Assembly: GCA_005790545.1 (NCBI GenBank)
Contig: SXUL01000041.1
Location: forward strand, 19,962-83,961
Direction: 5' to 3'
Source: Planctomycetia bacterium
GTDB taxonomy: Bacteria; Planctomycetota; GCA-002687715
DNA: 64,000 nucleotides
Made by a program: the position numbers and the translations under genes
The notes under the pieces: model-generated
Seen by the model: only the letters and a program-made list of their open reading frames with translations
Databases searched by the model: none
What the model was told of the DNA's origin: nothing
Shown: positions 60,285 through 64,000 of the stretch, in pieces
Layout: the number at the start of each line of letters is the position of its first letter
Numbering within the stretch: the stretch's first letter is position 1

Positions 60285-62246
60285 ATGAACGACCGGCACA
60301 CGCTCCTCTCTCGCCCGGCGGCGGACGCCTTCGAGAACTCGGCCATGGGCCGGTTCGCCCGGAGTGCGAGCGCGCTTGCTGGACGCGACCTCGCGGCTCC
60401 GGCGGCGCTGCATGCCTGGTCCATCGCTGAGCCCGGGGCGTTCTGGACGCTGCTCGTGCGTTTCGCGGGCATCGTCCACGCCGGGTCGCTTGAGCCGTCC
60501 TGCGTGCCAGCCTCGCACCCGCGCGACGTGCGCTTCTTTCCGGAGCTCTGCCTCAACTACGCGGAGAACCTGCTGCGCCGCGCGGACGACGCCCCTGCAC
60601 TCATCGCCTCCGGCGAGGGGCGCATGCGCCGCGTCACGAGTTTCAGCGAACTGCGCGAACGCGTGCGCCGCTGTCGCGCGGCGCTGCGTGCCCTTGGCGT
60701 CGGTGAAGGTGACCGCGTCGCCGGTTTCATGCCCAACGTCCCGGAGACCATGATCGCCATGCTCGCGACGGCAAGCCTCGGCGCCATCTGGTCCAGTTGC
60801 TCGCCGGACTTCGGCGTGGATGGCGTGGTGGATCGCTTCGGACAGATCGAGCCGAAGGTCCTCTTCGCAGCCGACGGCTATTATTACGGTGGCAAGGTCT
60901 TTGTTGCGGCTGAGAAGCTGCGCGCCATCGCCGTACGCATTCCGGGCATCAAGGCTGTCGTGCTCACACGCTATGTGGGCGGCGCACCCGTCGAAGCCGG
61001 CGAGCTCGGCATCGAATTCGAGTCCTTTCTCAACGAAGCGCCCGATGAAGAGCTCACGTTCACACGCGTGCCCTTCCGCCATCCGCTTTTCATCATGTTT
61101 TCCTCGGGCACCACGGGTGTGCCGAAGTGCATCGTGCACGGCCATGGCGGCACGTTGCTGCAGCATCAGAAAGAGCAGCTGCTCCACTCGGATATCCGCC
61201 CGGAGGACCGTGTCTACTACTTCTCCACCTGCGGCTGGATGATGTGGAACTGGTTGGCGAGCGTCCTCGCGACGGGCGCGGCCATCGTGCTCTACGACGG
61301 AAGCCCGTTTCATCCACGCCCGCGCATGCTGTGGGACGTGGCGGCATCCGAAGGCGTGACCTTCTTCGGCACGTCGGCAAAGTACATCGATGCGCTGCGC
61401 AAGGTCAGCTATGTACCGCGCGGGCAGCATGACCTCTCGAAGCTCAGAATGCTCGCCTCCACAGGCTCACCGCTGCTTCCGGAGGCTTTCGACTTCATCC
61501 ACGAATCCATCGGGCCGGATGTGCACATCGCGTCCATCAGCGGCGGCACGGACATCATCTCGTGCTTCGTCCTCGGTCACCCCTTGCTGCCTGTGCGACG
61601 CGGAGAAATACAGTGCCCAGGTCTCGGCATGGATGTGGCGGTGTTCGACGAAACCGGTCGCGCCCTCGTGGACGAACCGGGAGAACTCGTCTGCCGCAAC
61701 GCCTTCCCGTCCATGCCTGTCGCCTTCTGGAACGACCCCGACGGCGCGCTCTATGAAAAGGCCTACTTCCGCCGCTTCCCTGGCGTGTGGTGCCATGGTG
61801 ACTGGACGCGCCTGTCAGCCACCGGAGGCGCCATCATCTACGGCCGCTCCGACGCGGTGCTGAACCCGGGCGGTGTGCGCATCGGTACTGCGGAGATCTA
61901 CCGTCAGGTGGAGAAGCTGGACGAGATCGAAGAGAGCCTCTGCATCGGGCAGGATTGGCAGGGCGATGTGCGCGTGGTGCTGTTCGTGCGCCTCCGCCAA
62001 GGCCTCACGCTCGATGCTGCGCTTGAAGACCGCATACGCCGCACCATCCGCGAGCACACGACACCGCGGCATGTTCCCGCTGTCATCCTCGCCGTCCCCG
62101 ACATCCCCCGCACCAAGAGTGGCAAGATCACGGAGCTCGCCGTGCGCGATGTCGTGCACGGGCGACCCATCAAGAACCGCGAAGCCCTCGCCAACCCCGA
62201 GGCGCTCGACCATTTCGCCCAGCGTCCGGAGCTGCTCCATGACTGA
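60285..62246 (+). CDS. Acetoacetyl-CoA synthetase
   Basis: 653 aa, the usual length for acetoacetate-CoA ligase. ANL-superfamily motifs: the phosphate loop [36 protein letters not shown] and [16 protein letters not shown], with the acylated lysine of [11 protein letters not shown] near the C terminus. The N-terminal [14 protein letters not shown] is diagnostic of this subgroup against acetyl-CoA synthetase. It activates acetoacetate for ketone-body, leucine or polyhydroxyalkanoate metabolism. Its stop overlaps the start of the next gene by 8 nt. Confidence 0.95.
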   Translation: MNDRHTLLSRPAADAFENSAMGRFARSASALAGRDLAAPAALHAWSIAEPGAFWTLLVRFAGIVHAGSLEPSCVPASHPRDVRFFPELCLNYAENLLRRADDAPALIASGEGRMRRVTSFSELRERVRRCRAALRALGVGEGDRVAGFMPNVPETMIAMLATASLGAIWSSCSPDFGVDGVVDRFGQIEPKVLFAADGYYYGGKVFVAAEKLRAIAVRIPGIKAVVLTRYVGGAPVEAGELGIEFESFLNEAPDEELTFTRVPFRHPLFIMFSSGTTGVPKCIVHGHGGTLLQHQKEQLLHSDIRPEDRVYYFSTCGWMMWNWLASVLATGAAIVLYDGSPFHPRPRMLWDVAASEGVTFFGTSAKYIDALRKVSYVPRGQHDLSKLRMLASTGSPLLPEAFDFIHESIGPDVHIASISGGTDIISCFVLGHPLLPVRRGEIQCPGLGMDVAVFDETGRALVDEPGELVCRNAFPSMPVAFWNDPDGALYEKAYFRRFPGVWCHGDWTRLSATGGAIIYGRSDAVLNPGGVRIGTAEIYRQVEKLDEIEESLCIGQDWQGDVRVVLFVRLRQGLTLDAALEDRIRRTIREHTTPRHVPAVILAVPDIPRTKSGKITELAVRDVVHGRPIKNREALANPEALDHFAQRPELLHD

Positions 62247-63510
62247 CGGAACTGATTCACCTCAAGGCGAGGTGCCACGCGGTTTTTTCGAACGCCACCC
62301 CTGGGGCGGCGCAGGGCTCTTCCTGCTCCTCATCGTGGTGGTCGGCCTCGTGCTGGTCTTCACCATCGGCGAGCGGCCGCACTACCGCGAAGCGAAATGG
62401 CAGCTCTTCACGGATCGCGAGGAAACGGGCGCGATCACCGGCGCCACCGCATACAGCGGCGACCCTGTGCGACTTGGAGTGATGGTGCGCACCCAGAGTG
62501 ATGCAGGCGAGCCTGTGGTTGGCGTCGAAGCGGCGCTGATGACACTGGGCGACATGGATGTGGTGAGCAGCGGCGTAAGTGGCGCACCCGGCGGCCATGT
62601 GCGCCTGCCGGTCCCGGGACGCTTCGAAGAGCAGCTCTTCGGCTCACGCATGGGTGTGGTGTGTTTCCTGCCCGGCTCGCCACCATGGGAAGCGCAACTC
62701 ACACCACCGAAGAAGGACCAGTGGATGATCCACTGCCCCCTCGAGGATCGCGTGCGAGTTTCTCTGCAGTTGATCGAGAGCGATGGCCAGCCGACAACTG
62801 CGGAAGCGCGCGTCCTGCCGCACGCGGTGGAGGGGCAGCCGGATCCGCGCCAGACAGGTCTCGCGGCGGAGAAGAGCCAAGTGAGCATTGGCGGCTGGCC
62901 GCGCGGCAAGCCCGCGGGCGTCACGGTATTTGTCGCCGACGGGCGACTCGTCACCTGTCGCGTGGAACCTGAAGGCGGCGACGGGAAGATCCCGCTGCCA
63001 CCCTTGGCATCCTGCGTCCGGGGTCGCGTCGTCAATCTGAGCGGCGAACCTGTTGCGAAGGCCTTTGTTGCCGTCTTCCCGCTCGATGGTCAGAGCGAAC
63101 CGCAGTATCGCCAGGTGCGTGACGCCGAGGGTGATTTCGCCATCGTTGCACCCAAGGGTCGCTTCCGTCTCGAATGCAGCACCGAAGGTGGGCTCGGACG
63201 CTCCGGAGTTCTCAACAGCGCCATGGAAGGCATAGTGCTCAAGGCTTGCCCGTCGGGCCGCATTCATGGTCGCGTTGCAGAGCCTCAACCCGAATCGATC
63301 GTCGCTCTGTTCGACCCTGACAACACCGTGAAGAAGCCAGTGGCGCAGGCGGTGGTGCAGAAGGACGGCAGATTCGAACTGGGAAGCCTCGCTGCTGGCA
63401 CCTGGGATCTGGAGCTCCGGCGGCCCAATCGCGCGCATGTGCGCTTGAAAGGCCTTGTCGTGCCACCCGGCGACGACTGTCACGACGAACGCCTGAGCTC
63501 CGTCCGCTGA
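62239..63510 (+). CDS. Membrane-anchored protein with carboxypeptidase-regulatory-like domains
   Basis: 423 aa from the ATG at 62239. A single transmembrane helix ([20 protein letters not shown], residues about 25-44) anchors the protein with the C terminus outside. Beta domains follow, including a carboxypeptidase-regulatory-like repeat ([22 protein letters not shown]) and a second copy ([14 protein letters not shown]...[10 protein letters not shown]). It is organised like the 735-aa protein at 31061. Overlap with the acetoacetyl-CoA synthetase gene suggests co-transcription but no shared pathway is evident. Repeat copy C follows about 40 nt after the stop. Confidence 0.85.
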   Translation: MTDGTDSPQGEVPRGFFERHPWGGAGLFLLLIVVVGLVLVFTIGERPHYREAKWQLFTDREETGAITGATAYSGDPVRLGVMVRTQSDAGEPVVGVEAALMTLGDMDVVSSGVSGAPGGHVRLPVPGRFEEQLFGSRMGVVCFLPGSPPWEAQLTPPKKDQWMIHCPLEDRVRVSLQLIESDGQPTTAEARVLPHAVEGQPDPRQTGLAAEKSQVSIGGWPRGKPAGVTVFVADGRLVTCRVEPEGGDGKIPLPPLASCVRGRVVNLSGEPVAKAFVAVFPLDGQSEPQYRQVRDAEGDFAIVAPKGRFRLECSTEGGLGRSGVLNSAMEGIVLKACPSGRIHGRVAEPQPESIVALFDPDNTVKKPVAQAVVQKDGRFELGSLAAGTWDLELRRPNRAHVRLKGLVVPPGDDCHDERLSSVR

Positions 63511-63549
63511 CACCTGCACCCGCGCTGCGCAGCCTGCGCCGTGAGTGAC

Positions 63550-63587
63550 GTCCCGCTGAGCAGAGCCTTCGAGTGCATCCGAGCGGC
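63550..63587 (+). repeat. Modular intergenic repeat, copy C
   Basis: 38 nt identical to 19831-19868 of copy A (starts GTCCCGCTGAGCAGAGCC, ends GAGCGGC). The sequence CCTGCGCCGT also precedes both copies, at different distances. Copy C lacks the long 3' hairpin arm of copy A. It lies between the two convergent genes at the right end. Confidence 0.75.
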
Positions 63588-63592
63588 AGCGC

Positions 63593-64000
63593 TCAATGCT
63601 GCAAGGCACGCGTTTGCCACGCGGCAGCGCACACGTGCTGGCCGTGCGCTTCCGCGACGGCGGCGCACTCGAGGAGGGCTGCTGCTCCAACCGCATGCAT
63701 CTGAGCGACGCCATCCGCCGCACCGAATTCGCCCTCTGCACACCACAGGCGGAAGGCGAGTGTGGATTCATCCCGCAGGCGCAACAGTTGTGTCAGCACG
63801 CGCAGACGCACACGCGGCCAATGATCGGAAACCACCGAGGCCTTGAGCGCCGCGAACGTGGTTGGGTTTGGATGAGCGAGGAATCCGCGCTCCCGGGCTC
63901 GCCGCCGGTCGCGCCGTTGCACAACCGGTTCCGCAGCGACGAGTTCATGCAACTGAGCGATGACCTCCGAACGCCGCAGGGTGCGCGGATTGTCGAGCGC
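63593..64000 (-). CDS. Hypothetical protein, C-terminal part, gene continues past the window
   Basis: An open minus-strand frame runs from the right edge to a stop at 63593 and encodes at least 135 aa (ALDNPRTLRRSEVIAQLHELV ... AWQTRALQH, abridged). Third-position G/C is high, and the sequence mixes polar helices without low complexity, so it is probably real. The composition suggests a helical, soluble protein with several Cys near the end. The N terminus is outside the window, so no family can be named. Confidence 0.5.
   Translation of the reverse strand, partial: ALDNPRTLRRSEVIAQLHELVAAEPVVQRRDRRRARERGFLAHPNPTTFAALKASVVSDHWPRVRLRVLTQLLRLRDESTLAFRLWCAEGEFGAADGVAQMHAVGAAALLECAAVAEAHGQHVCAAAWQTRALQH

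Overview
The window is GC-rich, densely coded chromosomal DNA (54 protein-coding genes called, plus one leader ORF) with no tRNA, rRNA, CRISPR array, phage or insertion sequence that I can see. The gene content points to a planctomycete-like (Planctomycetota) bacterium. It has a Ser/Thr kinase with TPR repeats, an ECF-type sigma factor, a DUF1080-like protein, secreted proteins with carboxypeptidase-regulatory and PDZ-like domains, M14 peptidases with calcium-loop inserts, TM2 and DUF2752 proteins, and many lipoproteins of unknown role. The taxon is inferred from gene families, not from a marker comparison.

Layout. 1-4.95 kb (minus): alaS (3' end outside the window) behind a ChaN-PDZ protein, then an MFS transporter and TerC. 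5-16.5 kb: secreted or lipoprotein genes (transglutaminase, triple-repeat protein, TlpA-like), an extremely acidic protein, YqeY, mutS with a GT-C-like membrane gene, and a QueD-like enzyme with a long N-terminal extension. 16.6-27.6 kb: a 912-aa glycine-rich lipoprotein, a ThiF/MoeB-type activating enzyme, the overlapping operon plsC-fumC-algH-unknown (minus), and the overlapping operon EamA-DoxX-exonuclease III (plus). 27.6-33.3 kb: an M14 carboxypeptidase next to a paralogue that has lost catalytic residues, and a large membrane-anchored protein. 33.3-43.4 kb (plus): nine genes for surface glycan or glycolipid work (circularly permuted ATP-grasp, three GT-C-like membrane proteins, polysaccharide deacetylase, two GT2 enzymes, LAB_N protein, methyltransferase). 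43.4-49.7 kb: DUF2752, TM2, esterase, RsuA-type pseudouridine synthase, DUF1080-like and DUF3352-like secreted proteins. 49.9-55.7 kb: a sugar operon (mutarotase, ABC binding protein, ATPase, permease, MocA-type dehydrogenase fused to DUF2007). 55.8-64 kb: LemA, kinase, sigma factor, acetoacetyl-CoA synthetase, a membrane-anchored protein and a partial gene.

How it works together. Many genes overlap by 1-4 nt (TGATG, ATGA, GTGA), so translation is probably coupled within the operons. At the heads of transcription units, a -10 hexamer often ends only 6-7 nt before the start codon, which suggests frequent leaderless mRNAs. Two transcription units instead begin with long leaders. Each has a good promoter followed at the predicted +1 by a closing stem and multi-helix fold (7150-7248 and 16667-16813). 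These are the best candidates for undescribed RNA elements. A modular intergenic repeat occurs three times, each just downstream of a secreted or membrane-anchored protein gene. All calls come from reading sequence only; no database search was run.
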